The position numbers and the translations under genes are program-made. A DNA stretch of 64,000 nucleotides from Bacteroidales bacterium (GTDB lineage: Bacteria; Bacteroidota; Bacteroidia; Bacteroidales; Marinilabiliaceae), in assembly GCA_003249255.1 (NCBI GenBank), contig QKJP01000049.1, forward strand, positions 186,001 to 250,000, read 5' to 3'. The notes beneath the pieces are model-generated. The model saw only the letters and a list, made by a program, of their open reading frames with translations, was not told the DNA's origin and made no database searches. Position 1 is the stretch's first letter, and every line of letters begins with the position of its first letter. Of the stretch, positions 42,692-50,479 are shown piece by piece.

Positions 42692-43039
42692 ATGAAAGCA
42701 AAAGTTTTATTTATCGCAATTGGCCTTTTTATTGGATTAAGTAGTTTTAAAGGTGGAAAAAGAGCAGCTGATGTTGTAGACTTTAATACAAGTATTTCAG
42801 GTGTTGTTTTAGACGAGGTGTCCGGCGAGGCACTTGTAGGAGTTGAGGTAACCTTAGAAGGAAGTAACTTAACAACTTATACTGATTTCGATGGGAAGTT
42901 CTCATTCAATGAAGTTGTTCCGGGTGATTACAAAGTATCTACAGACTATGTTTCTTACGAGTCAACTGAATCTACAGGAATAAAACTAAATCAAGATGAA
43001 ATGCATACTCTAAATTTAAGTTTAAGAGCTGCAAAGTAA
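42692..43039 (+). CDS. Small exported CarboxypepD_reg-like domain protein
   Basis: From ATG 42692 (MKAKVLFIAIGLFIGLSS) the 115-residue product has a signal peptide and then one carboxypeptidase-regulatory-like beta-sandwich: SISGVVLDEVSGEALVGVEV, TYTDFDGKFSFNEVVPGDYK and VSYESTESTGI. Such domains usually stand at the start of SusC-type receptors; here it stands alone and complete. The longest open frame begins 21 codons earlier at 42629 but those residues do not look like a signal sequence. Flanked by a likely promoter and a terminator, it is a single-gene unit. Function unknown. Confidence 0.82.
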   Translation: MKAKVLFIAIGLFIGLSSFKGGKRAADVVDFNTSISGVVLDEVSGEALVGVEVTLEGSNLTTYTDFDGKFSFNEVVPGDYKVSTDYVSYESTESTGIKLNQDEMHTLNLSLRAAK

Positions 43040-43072
43040 TTGTAGGTGATAAAATTTAATAGATCTTTTAAG

Positions 43073-43100
43073 CTACTCAAAGTTGAGTGGTTTTTTTTAT
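43073..43100 (+). terminator. Intrinsic terminator after the CarboxypepD_reg gene
   Basis: CTACTCAA-ag-TTGAGTGG forms a short stem with a two-base loop (likely opened by a pair in RNA), followed by eight T residues. Confidence 0.75.
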
Positions 43101-43145
43101 GTTTTTTTTAAGGAAATAAATAACAGGAATTAAAGGAGTTTAAAG

Positions 43146-43213
43146 TTTTTCCGGAAAAAGGCTGTGATTTGTTTATTAATCGTAACGAAAATGTTAACTT
43201 TACGTTAAGTTAA
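43146..43213. promoter_or_regulatory. Palindromes upstream of the MORN-repeat gene
   Basis: TTTTTCCGGAAAAA at 43146-43159 is a perfect 14-bp palindrome. TTAACTT (43194-43200) and AAGTTAA (43207-43213) are perfect 7-bp arms around TACGTT. Both are possible binding sites for a dimeric regulator; neither has a T-run. The gene starts 68 bp after the second. Confidence 0.4.
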
Positions 43214-43281
43214 TCATACAGGGATAACTTATACACAGGAATTTTTGGGAGGCTTTAGTTGAATCTAAAAAGCTTAAAGCC

Positions 43282-43740
43282 ATGAAAAAGATAATTTTAA
43301 TTGCAGCGATGATTAGTTTAGCAGCTTTAGTAAGTGCTCAATTAGTCGAAAAGGAGGATGGAAAGTATTACGATCACAACGAAGCGTTATACACAGGAAC
43401 TTATATTGAATATTATCCATCAGGAAATAAACGTATTGAAATGAAGCTGAATGAAGGCGAGAAAGATGGAATTTCAATTCTTTATTTTGATAATCAGCAA
43501 AAACAAGAAGAGCGATCTTTTAAAAAAAATAAAATGGATGGCACTTGGGTTACCTGGAATGAACAGGGAATAAAAGTTGGAGAAGCTCGCTATATTGAGG
43601 ATGTCAAACATGGAAAGTGGATCATTTGGGATGATAATGGTACCAAACGATATGAAATGTTTTATAAGGATGGTGAAAAAACAGGCACTTGGTTAATCTG
43701 GAATGAAAAGGGAGACTTGGTGAATGAAAGAAAATACTAA
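43282..43740 (+). CDS. Exported MORN-repeat (YwqK-like) protein
   Basis: The 152-residue product has a signal peptide (IILIAAMISLAALVSAQ) and then about five MORN-type repeats of 22-24 residues with the pattern YYPSGNKRIEMKLNEGEKDG, TWVTWNEQGIKVGEARY and GKWIIWDDNGTKRYEMF. Databases often label such proteins YwqK-family antitoxin; no toxin gene is adjacent and the signal peptide argues against that role. More likely a periplasmic or surface protein with an open-ended sheet. It forms a single-gene unit between palindromes and a strong terminator. Confidence 0.85.
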   Translation: MKKIILIAAMISLAALVSAQLVEKEDGKYYDHNEALYTGTYIEYYPSGNKRIEMKLNEGEKDGISILYFDNQQKQEERSFKKNKMDGTWVTWNEQGIKVGEARYIEDVKHGKWIIWDDNGTKRYEMFYKDGEKTGTWLIWNEKGDLVNERKY

Positions 43741-43755
43741 ATAGTTAGTTTGAAG

Positions 43756-43786
43756 AAAAGCGAATCGAAAGGTTCGCTTTTTTTAT
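43756..43786 (+). terminator. Intrinsic terminator after the MORN gene
   Basis: AAGCGAATC-gaaa-GGTTCGCTT, a 9-bp stem with a GNRA-type loop and one T-G contact, followed by T residues. Confidence 0.9.
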
Positions 43787-43994
43787 TTCTATTGATGCGT
43801 TTTTTTACGGTATATCAAATTTGAGTTGTTGAATACCTTGTTTTCACGAATGTCCTGATGATCCATTAAATTTATGGCAAAGTGAAAACAATAGTTAATG
43901 ACTTCTTGTTAGACTAACTGGCTTTAAAATTGATTTAAGTGGATGGAAGATGTTGTGTTGCATCTATAAATTAGGACACAATTAATTTTCCTTA

Positions 43995-44002
43995 TATTTT
44001 TG
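43995..44002 (+). promoter_or_regulatory. dapD promoter -7 element TATTTTTG
   Basis: TATTTTTG fits TAnnTTTG and lies 25 bp before the dapD ATG. No convincing -33 element is seen. The rest of the gap back to the MORN terminator shows nothing else. Confidence 0.45.
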
Positions 44003-44027
44003 TAGCTGGAATTTAAAAATAGATATA

Positions 44028-44843
44028 ATGACTGAAATTAAGAACATTATTGAGCAAGCTTGGGAAGACAGAAGCTTGTTAAACGATGCTAAAACTGTTG
44101 ATACCATCAAGCAGGTAGTTGAATTGTTAGATAAAGGTAAATTAAGAGTTGCAGAACCAAGTGGTAACGACTGGATTGTTAACGAGTGGGTTAAAAAAGC
44201 AGTAATCTTATATTTTCCTACTCAAAAAATGGAAACAATTGAAGTTGGTCCATTTGAATTCCACGATAAAATTGCGCTTAAGAAAGATTATGCTGGTCAA
44301 GGTGTACGCGTTGTACCTCATGCCGTTGCTCGTTATGGTGCGTATTTAGAATCAGGTGTTGTGATGATGCCTTCTTATGTTAATATTGGAGCCTATGTAG
44401 CTACCGGAACTATGGTTGATACTTGGGCAACCGTAGGTTCATGTGCCCAAATTGGTAAAAATGTACATTTAAGTGGTGGTGTAGGTATTGGAGGTGTTTT
44501 AGAACCTGTACAAGCGGCTCCAGTAATTATTGAGGATGATGCATTTATTGGTTCTCGTTGTATTGTAGTAGAAGGTGTACGTGTTGGTAAAGAAGCTGTT
44601 TTGGGTGCTAATGTGGTTTTAACTGCCTCTACCAAAATTATTGATGTTTCAGGTGATGAGCCTAAAGAGTATAAAAGTTACGTACCCCCACGTTCAGTTG
44701 TAATTCCGGGTACTATTACCAAAAAATTCCCGGCGGGTGAATATCAGGTACCGGCTGCTTTAATTATTGGTCAACGTAAAGAATCCACAGATAAGAAAAC
44801 GTCTTTAAATGATGCTTTACGTGAGAATAACGTTGCCGTTTAA
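44028..44843 (+). CDS. dapD: Tetrahydrodipicolinate N-succinyltransferase
   Basis: Transfers succinyl from succinyl-CoA to tetrahydrodipicolinate in lysine and diaminopimelate synthesis. The N-terminal helical part (about 1-100) is followed by a left-handed beta-helix of hexapeptide repeats: GAYLESGVVMMPSYVNIGAY, VGSCAQIGKNVHLSGGVGIG and IGSRCIVVEGVRVGKEAVLG. The C-terminal part closes with VIPGTITKKFPAGEY. Length 271, equal to the family norm (about 274). It shows that this organism uses the succinylase branch for lysine, alongside a probably succinyl-based arginine pathway. Confidence 0.97.
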   Translation: MTEIKNIIEQAWEDRSLLNDAKTVDTIKQVVELLDKGKLRVAEPSGNDWIVNEWVKKAVILYFPTQKMETIEVGPFEFHDKIALKKDYAGQGVRVVPHAVARYGAYLESGVVMMPSYVNIGAYVATGTMVDTWATVGSCAQIGKNVHLSGGVGIGGVLEPVQAAPVIIEDDAFIGSRCIVVEGVRVGKEAVLGANVVLTASTKIIDVSGDEPKEYKSYVPPRSVVIPGTITKKFPAGEYQVPAALIIGQRKESTDKKTSLNDALRENNVAV

Positions 44844-44875
44844 TTCGATGATTAGTCAATTGTAAATATATTTGG

Positions 44876-44904
44876 AAGCCGAAAGTTTACTTTCGGCTTT
44901 TTTA
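44876..44904 (+). terminator. Intrinsic terminator after dapD
   Basis: AAGCCGAAAGT-tt-ACTTTCGGCTT is a perfect 11-bp stem followed by a run of T residues. Confidence 0.9.
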
Positions 44905-44963
44905 TAATGCATGTCTATTGTATCACATCTTCTCGATGACTATCGGGAACTAATTTTAAAACA

Positions 44964-45527
44964 ATGCACGACGATATAAAACAAGCGCTTGATGTACTAA
45001 GGAGTGGCGGATTAATTCTTTATCCAACCGATACCATTTGGGGGATTGGATGTGATGCTACAAACCCTGAAGCTGTTAAAAAGGTTTATGATTTAAAGCA
45101 ACGCGAAGATTCAAAAAGTATGTTAATATTGCTTGATAATACCGCAAAGCTTGCAGGATATGTTAACGATATCCCTGAAGTCGCCTACGATATAGCAGAG
45201 CTGAGTGATAAGCCAATTACTATTATATACGACGATGCTAAAAATTTGGCTTCAAATCTTTTAGCTGAAGATGGAAGTGTGGGTATTCGGATTACCAATG
45301 AAACGTTTTCAAACCAGCTTTGTGCCCGTTTTAAAAAGCCCATAGTTTCTACGTCTGCAAATGTTAGCGGAGAGGCTTCTCCTAAAAATTTTTCAGAGAT
45401 TTCAGATGTCATTAAACAAGGTGTTGACTTTGTGGTTAAATTTAGACAGGCAGAAACATCAAATCCTGCACCGTCAAGCATTATTAAATTAGGCAAAGAT
45501 GGTCAGGTGAAAATTATTAGAGAATAA
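44964..45527 (+). CDS. tsaC: L-threonylcarbamoyladenylate synthase (Sua5/YrdC/YwlC type)
   Basis: Makes threonylcarbamoyl-AMP from threonine, bicarbonate and ATP, the precursor of t6A37 in ANN-decoding tRNAs. The 187-residue YrdC domain shows GGLILYPTDTIWGIGCDATN, the KQREDSKSMLIL basic loop, GIRITNE and PIVSTSANVSGE. The extra Sua5 domain is absent, so it is the short form. The thioesterase gene begins 3 bp after the stop, indicating an operon. Confidence 0.94.
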   Translation: MHDDIKQALDVLRSGGLILYPTDTIWGIGCDATNPEAVKKVYDLKQREDSKSMLILLDNTAKLAGYVNDIPEVAYDIAELSDKPITIIYDDAKNLASNLLAEDGSVGIRITNETFSNQLCARFKKPIVSTSANVSGEASPKNFSEISDVIKQGVDFVVKFRQAETSNPAPSSIIKLGKDGQVKIIRE

Positions 45528-45530
45528 GTT

Positions 45531-45965
45531 ATGAGTGAATTAAATGAAGTTGTTTTTCAGCACGAGACACCCGTTCAATTACGTTTTAATGACATGGACA
45601 TGTTAGGTCATGCCAATAATGCGATTGTTCAGGAATATTTTGACGTAGGTCGGGTACATTATTTAAAGGATACCTTTACCTATAAACTTTGGCAAGGTGA
45701 AAATACTGTGATATTAGCAAATATCAATACCGATTTTATCGTTCCTGTTTTTATTCAGGATGATATAGTCGTTAAAACTACCACCCTGTCCATAGGAACA
45801 AAGAGCTTTAAAATGGTTCAGCATTTATTCGACCGTAAAAGCAATCAGATCAAAGCAATATGTAAGTCGGTCATGGTGGCAGTTAATAAAGAAAGTGGAG
45901 CTTCCATAGAGATTTGTCAGGAATGGCGTGAATTATTAAGCAAAACTGAAAAGAGAGAGTTGTAG
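45531..45965 (+). CDS. 4HBT-family acyl-CoA thioesterase
   Basis: The 144-residue hotdog-fold protein carries the YbgC/4HBT motif RFNDMDMLGHANNA near residues 19-32, with the catalytic aspartate in NDMD and the GHANN turn. It continues with VQEYFDVGRVHYLKD, the helix of the hotdog fold, and KTTTLSIGTKSFKMVQHLF, the long central strands. Family members cleave acyl-CoA or 4-hydroxybenzoyl-CoA; the acyl group cannot be told here. It is read with tsaC (3-bp gap) and is convergent with rimM (9 bp). Confidence 0.88.
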   Translation: MSELNEVVFQHETPVQLRFNDMDMLGHANNAIVQEYFDVGRVHYLKDTFTYKLWQGENTVILANINTDFIVPVFIQDDIVVKTTTLSIGTKSFKMVQHLFDRKSNQIKAICKSVMVAVNKESGASIEICQEWRELLSKTEKREL

Positions 45966-45974
45966 CTAATTTTG

Positions 45975-46523
45975 CTACTCTTCTCTAATTTCTTCAGCAT
46001 CGTCAAATTCAATTAAACCATCAGGTAGATCAAATAATATGTGTTGGTTCTCATCATCAATTCCTAAAATAAAGTCTTCTGTAATGGGAATCATATATTC
46101 TTCTCCATTTTCAGCTGTAATTTCGAAAAGAGGATTGTTTGTGATTTCATTAATGGCATCAATTGTGCCAATAAATCCGAGTTTGTCATCAAAGACCTTA
46201 TAACCAATTAATTGATAGGAGGTAAACTCGGTATCATTGGTTTCAGAGATGGCTTTATTGTCTACATATATTGGTGCATCCATGTACCGTTCAGCTTCAT
46301 CTTTCTCTACACCAGATAACTTTATGAGTAAGTCTTGGTCGTTTTTTTCTCGGATAGATTCGATTTTGAATGGCACTAAACCACCATCAATATCAATAAA
46401 TAGGAAGTCATCCGGTAGATCTTCAATTGAATAAGTATCAAATAAGCGTAATACAAATTCGTTTTTTGTACCGTGCATCTTAACAAATAAACCGATTTGT
46501 CTGCAATTCTTTTTATTAATCAT
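45975..46523 (-). CDS. rimM: Ribosome maturation factor RimM
   Basis: Binds the 30S subunit through S19 and helps fold the head of 16S rRNA. The 182 residues have the two-barrel layout: an N-terminal RimM domain with QIGLFVKMHGTKNEFVLRL and the C-terminal PRC-like barrel with YQLIGYKVFDDKLGFIGTID, then PLFEITAENGEEYMIPITED and an acidic end. In most bacteria rimM lies in the rpsP-rimM-trmD-rplS operon; here it stands alone and convergent with the thioesterase gene. Confidence 0.92.
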   Translation of the reverse strand: MINKKNCRQIGLFVKMHGTKNEFVLRLFDTYSIEDLPDDFLFIDIDGGLVPFKIESIREKNDQDLLIKLSGVEKDEAERYMDAPIYVDNKAISETNDTEFTSYQLIGYKVFDDKLGFIGTIDAINEITNNPLFEITAENGEEYMIPITEDFILGIDDENQHILFDLPDGLIEFDDAEEIREE

Positions 46524-46597
46524 ATTGTGACTTTTGACTGATGTGATGCAAAGTTAAAAGTCTATTCGCTAATGATCTCTTTTCTTTTCTTAAATTT

Positions 46598-47164
46598 TTA
46601 AGCTCTCCCATATAAAAATGCTTTCCAACGTTCTTCCGTTAAACCGGCTTCTTCCATCGCTGATCTGGATAAACTAAAAAATAAGTCCGATAATCGATTT
46701 ATAAAGAACAAAATTGATTTGTCAACAGGATGTATTTTATGCAGACTAATGGTTTTTCTCTCTGCACTTCTAAGCTGAGATCTGACAACGTGGCATAGCG
46801 CCGAAATTTCGTTTCCACCTGGAAGGATAAAATATTCTGATTTTGAACTTAGGCCGCCTTCTAATTCATCAATCCATTTCTCACAAAATGTCGCCATTTC
46901 TTTTGGAAGGGGTAATTTACTTTGATCTTTTTTATCTTGAGGAGTTGCCAAATGCGACATCGTATTCATTAATTCTATTTGTATGGTATGAAGTTTATTT
47001 TGCCATTTGTGATCACTATTTAGTTTGGTTCGTAATAAACCAATGAAAGAGTTCACTTCATCCAAAGTTCCATAGACATCAACGCGAATGTCATCCTTAT
47101 CCACTCGTGTGCCTCCTAGTAAATCTGTTTGCCCCCTGTCGCCTGTTTTGGTATATATTTTCAT
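46598..47164 (-). CDS. Cob(I)alamin adenosyltransferase, PduO type
   Basis: Transfers the adenosyl group from ATP to cob(I)alamin, making adenosylcobalamin. The 188-residue helical bundle begins with the ATP-binding motif IYTKTGDRGQTDLLGG, followed by DVYGTLDEVNSFIGLLR, and carries RSQLRSAERKTISL, with the conserved arginines that contact ATP and B12, and FINRLSDLFFSLSR. Length is normal for PduO-type enzymes (about 185-195). It is divergent from pdxH, with 113 bp between. No cobalamin riboswitch was recognised in front of it. Confidence 0.94.
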   Translation of the reverse strand: MKIYTKTGDRGQTDLLGGTRVDKDDIRVDVYGTLDEVNSFIGLLRTKLNSDHKWQNKLHTIQIELMNTMSHLATPQDKKDQSKLPLPKEMATFCEKWIDELEGGLSSKSEYFILPGGNEISALCHVVRSQLRSAERKTISLHKIHPVDKSILFFINRLSDLFFSLSRSAMEEAGLTEERWKAFLYGRA

Positions 47165-47277
47165 TGTGGTATTGTTGAATTGTTATTTATTACAGTTGAA
47201 CAGTATAGTTTGTAAAAGGTTGAATCAGTCAAAAACAAAAGCCTTTCAATTATTGTTCTTGTGATAAATAAGATGAA

Positions 47278-47916
47278 ATGGTAAATATTTCGGATATTCG
47301 GAAGCATTACAATCAAGGGCAACTTTATATTCATGAATTGGATGAAAATCCTATTCATCAGTTTCAAACTTGGTTAAAACTAGCTCTTGACTCAAAATGT
47401 AATGAACCAACTGCAATGGTATTGTCTACGGTTTCTCGTGAGAATAAACCATCTAGTCGGGTTGTGTTGTTAAAGGAAATTGCTCAAGGAGGTTTTACTT
47501 TTTTTTCAAATTACCAAAGCGCTAAGGGAAAGGAGATGGATTCCAATCCTTTTGTAGCATTAAATTTCTTCTGGTCAGAATTAGAAAGACAAGTTCGGGT
47601 TGAAGGGAGAGTTGAAAAAATTGGAGAAGATGAATCTGATGCATATTTTCAATCCAGACCAAGAGAAAGTAGAATTGGAGCATGGGCATCCAGGCAAAGT
47701 GCAATAGTAGTAGAAGGGATGGAGCTTCAGCAAAATTATAAGTTGTTGGAAGAGAAATACAAAGGTAAAATTATTCCTCGCCCTTCCCATTGGGGTGGCT
47801 ATCGGGTTGTTCCTGATAAAATTGAGTTTTGGCAAGGCCGCGCCAATCGAATGCATGATCGTTTCTGCTATGTAAAGATGGATGACCTTTGGACCATTCA
47901 ACAATTAGCTCCTTAA
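47278..47916 (+). CDS. pdxH: Pyridoxamine/pyridoxine 5'-phosphate oxidase
   Basis: FMN enzyme that makes pyridoxal 5'-phosphate, the cofactor used by ArgD and other aminotransferases. The 212 residues show MVLSTVSRENKPSSRVVLLK, GFTFFSNYQSAKGKE and NFFWSELERQVRVEG, followed by SRPRESRIGAWASRQSAIV with the substrate and FMN contacts; the C-terminal dimerisation part is IEFWQGRANRMHDRF. Length is equal to the E. coli enzyme (218). It has a short divergent spacer to the adenosyltransferase gene. Confidence 0.97.
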   Translation: MVNISDIRKHYNQGQLYIHELDENPIHQFQTWLKLALDSKCNEPTAMVLSTVSRENKPSSRVVLLKEIAQGGFTFFSNYQSAKGKEMDSNPFVALNFFWSELERQVRVEGRVEKIGEDESDAYFQSRPRESRIGAWASRQSAIVVEGMELQQNYKLLEEKYKGKIIPRPSHWGGYRVVPDKIEFWQGRANRMHDRFCYVKMDDLWTIQQLAP

Positions 47917-48074
47917 TAATGGTTAATGGCAGATATTCTTACTCTAGTTGAGTTGCTTTCTGAGTATTGTTAATCTGGAAGTTATAATTTTACTTATCGA
48001 AAAAGATCAAGAACGGAGAAAAGGTTTTATGATGTAAGTTCGTCGTGTTTCTAATACTAATGCTATTTGCTTCC

Positions 48075-49115
48075 TTAATTGAATTGTTCTCGGTTTTTTG
48101 AATCTATGGTGGTGTTTCCATAGTAAATGCTGTTTACTGCTTCAGCTTCACAAGTTGCTTCATCAGATAGGGATGCTTTGTTTTTTACAATGAAGCATTT
48201 TTCAAGATACCCTTTAAATGCAGCTCCCGCCATGTGAGCTGAATTTGCTTCTAACTCACTATTATATATTTTACAATCGTAGGCAGCCCCACCACTTTTA
48301 TGAGCCGTATTAGCTTTTAAAATGCTGTCATAAATTTCACAATTATACGCAGCTCCTCCATTGTTGGCAGTGTTTGCTATTAATGTACTATTACGTATTT
48401 CACAATTAAATGCAGCCCCACCATTATTTGCCGTATTGGCTTCAAAAGTACTTCCGTAGATTTTACACTGGTATGCAGCTCCACCTTCGTAACCCTTGTT
48501 GTTTTTGAAGATGCAATTGTAAAGATTGCAGTATGTCACAATGCTTTGTGAAGATGTTTCGTTGTTTATAAATATACTGTTTGTGATGTTTACTTTATAG
48601 TTCGTGCAATCAACAATACTTTTTGCACTGTTATTCGCATAAAAAGTGCAATTGTATATATTTGCACTAGTTGATTCATTTGCCAAGATTGCAGAACCTC
48701 TTTCTCCTTCACATTCTTTAAAGCGCATGTTGTAAAAGCTCACATTGGCGCCTTGAGATAATATAAATGCTTGCTCATTGCCCATGGTTTTGTAGTTGTA
48801 TCCACAAATGTCTATGGTTTTTGCACGATACTCTATTTTTCCTTTATCTCGTTGAGAACCATCAAATAATTTGACAGTTACTGGATCTATCTCTCCGTTG
48901 ATACTTATTTTTTTGTTGTAAATGTCGATAGGTGATAACAAGAAAATTTCGAAAAATTCAGTAAAAGTAATACTATCCCCATCTTCTGCAATCTCAATAG
49001 CAAAACGAAGTGAACCCTCTCCATTATCTTCTGCATTCGTTACAGAAATAACTTCTGAAGCGTTTGAAATAGATGGAGTTAATAGGAACGTGAGTATAAT
49101 AATTAAATTTTTCAT
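48075..49115 (-). CDS. Exported parallel beta-helix protein with tandem 21-22 residue repeats
   Basis: A 346-residue product with signal peptide (LIIILTFLLTPSISNA) and the opening SVTNAEDNGEGSLRFAIEIA, typical of choice-of-anchor / polymorphic outer-membrane beta-helix proteins. Residues about 215-305 hold four near-identical coils of 21-22 residues, with the pattern CEIYDSILKANTA then GGAAYN, each giving one rung; weaker coils precede them. There is no T9SS CTD, transmembrane span or lipobox at the end, so the anchor is missing or was lost. It follows gldA by 22 bp on the same strand. Likely a surface or periplasmic fibre-like protein; ligand unknown. Confidence 0.82.
   Translation of the reverse strand: MKNLIIILTFLLTPSISNASEVISVTNAEDNGEGSLRFAIEIAEDGDSITFTEFFEIFLLSPIDIYNKKISINGEIDPVTVKLFDGSQRDKGKIEYRAKTIDICGYNYKTMGNEQAFILSQGANVSFYNMRFKECEGERGSAILANESTSANIYNCTFYANNSAKSIVDCTNYKVNITNSIFINNETSSQSIVTYCNLYNCIFKNNKGYEGGAAYQCKIYGSTFEANTANNGGAAFNCEIRNSTLIANTANNGGAAYNCEIYDSILKANTAHKSGGAAYDCKIYNSELEANSAHMAGAAFKGYLEKCFIVKNKASLSDEATCEAEAVNSIYYGNTTIDSKNREQFN
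48225..48485 (-). repeat. Tandem DNA repeats of 63-66 bp inside the beta-helix gene
   Basis: Four units, each coding for one coil of 21-22 residues (Cys-x-Ile ... Ala-Asn-Thr-Ala ... Gly-Gly-Ala-Ala-Tyr/Phe). Units are similar at DNA level, for example GCAGCTCCACCATT and GCAGCCCCACCATT on the plus strand, so the array can expand or contract by recombination. Confidence 0.7.
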
Positions 49116-49137
49116 GACATTATTTGCTTCTAATGTT

Positions 49138-50082
49138 CTAGAATGTATTAAGGTGCAGTGTTTTGTTATTGTCTTCTTTTGTTAATTCTTGAAATATTTC
49201 TTCCAATCCCTGTTGTTCTTGAGTAAGTGTTAAAATGACTAACCCTTCATTCACAGCCAGATGAAATAAATCACTTCTAATGTCTTTTTGTGCGCAGGTT
49301 GTAATTTGGTAAGTATTTGGTGTTTTATTTTCTACCGAGTCAACGCCGTCTAGATCTTTAATCAATGCTGGATTTATTGCTTGATCAAACTCGATGTGAA
49401 CAACAGTATTATTCTTACTTGCAATTTTTGAAATTTCTGAAGTCTTCTGATCAGTCACTAATTCTCCTTTATTAATAATGATCACTCTTTCGCAAATTGC
49501 TTCCACTTCTTGCATAATATGTGTACTAAGCAAGATTGTTTTTTCTTTGCCAATTTTTTTAATCAGGTTTCGAACTTCAACGATTTGGTTGGGATCTAAA
49601 CCTGTTGTGGGTTCGTCTAAAATTAGAACAGCAGGATCATGAATAAGAGCTTGAGCTAATCCTACCCGTTGACGATAGCCTTTAGATAAGGAGCCAATTT
49701 TTTTATGCTGTTCATTCTCTAATCCTGTTAGTTGTATTATTTCTTGTACCCGCTCATTTTTATTATCCAATTTGTAAATCCCTGCAATCATCATGAGGTA
49801 TTCCTTTATGTACATATCTAGGTATAAAGGATTGTGTTCAGGAAGATAGCCTATGTTGCGACGGTAATTTTCATCATTATTTGAAGTTTTTATCCCGCAA
49901 ACCTCTGCTTCTCCATCAGTTGGATTCAAATAACCTGTAAGAATTTTCATCATTGTGGATTTTCCGGCACCGTTTGGTCCAAGAAAACCCACTACTTCAC
50001 CAGTCTTAATTTCAAAGGAAACTTTGTTTAAGGCCTTTTGTGAATCATAACTTTTAATGATGTTTTTTACCGAAATTGACAT
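49138..50082 (-). CDS. gldA: ABC transporter ATP-binding protein, GldA-like
   Basis: A 314-residue ATPase subunit. Motifs are Walker A GPNGAGKST (about 35-43), the signature LSKGYRQRVGLAQAL, Walker B VLILDEPTTGLD and the switch LLSTH. The C-terminal 90 residues (VVHIEFDQAINPALIKDLDG and onward) are the regulatory extension of the DrrA/GldA type. In gliding Flavobacteria GldA works with the permease GldFG; no permease gene is adjacent here, so its partner is elsewhere or the transporter serves another export. It heads a two-gene minus-strand unit with the beta-helix gene. Confidence 0.85.
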   Translation of the reverse strand: MSISVKNIIKSYDSQKALNKVSFEIKTGEVVGFLGPNGAGKSTMMKILTGYLNPTDGEAEVCGIKTSNNDENYRRNIGYLPEHNPLYLDMYIKEYLMMIAGIYKLDNKNERVQEIIQLTGLENEQHKKIGSLSKGYRQRVGLAQALIHDPAVLILDEPTTGLDPNQIVEVRNLIKKIGKEKTILLSTHIMQEVEAICERVIIINKGELVTDQKTSEISKIASKNNTVVHIEFDQAINPALIKDLDGVDSVENKTPNTYQITTCAQKDIRSDLFHLAVNEGLVILTLTQEQQGLEEIFQELTKEDNNKTLHLNTF

Positions 50083-50479
50083 GATAGAAATGTGATTTAT
50101 GCAAAGTTATTAATTTTAGGCTAATTAGTTGATAATTTGCATGGCGCTTAATGTGAAATGTTGTTAAATTCGAAGAAAAAGATGCTAAAGTATTTTAAAT
50201 GCAATTCAATCTTCCAAATTTAGTTTTAATATCTTAAGATCAAATTTATATTTGGGGTGTTATTACCTTAATAAAAAGCTATTTATATTCCGAAAATTGG
50301 CTAGTGTGGTTTATTCTGTATTGGTTGAATTGGAATTTGTGTCAAATATGGAATGGATATATGGTTGTCGGTAATTCAAATGGGAAATCCTTAACATATA
50401 TAATCAGAATTATTCCTCTTAATTGTTTGTTTATATGAGGGGCGAGGGATAAATTATTATTTTTGCTTCAATATTTATT
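50083..50479. other. Divergent gldA-ispG gap
   Basis: This 397-bp gap is AT-rich. The only element I can support is a -7 box TATTTTTG at 50458-50465, 15 bp before the ispG ATG, without a good -33 partner. No hairpin with a T-run, no riboswitch and no small gene was recognised. Confidence 0.4.

Noticed and set aside
43282-43740. Reading the MORN protein as a YwqK antitoxin
   Set aside because: It has a signal peptide and no toxin gene next to it; the antitoxin name is a database habit for this repeat type.
46990-47277. Possible cobalamin riboswitch before the adenosyltransferase gene
   Set aside because: The gap is only 113 bp, and no B12-box-like core was found.
47161-47367. 68-codon minus-strand frame upstream of the cobalamin adenosyltransferase
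   Set aside because: Overlaps the pdxH start on the other strand; hydrophobic low-complexity product; more likely the divergent promoter region.
50083-50479. Possible riboswitch or small RNA in the 397-bp gap before ispG
   Set aside because: No stable stem set or known riboswitch core could be made out; only a single -7 element is supportable.
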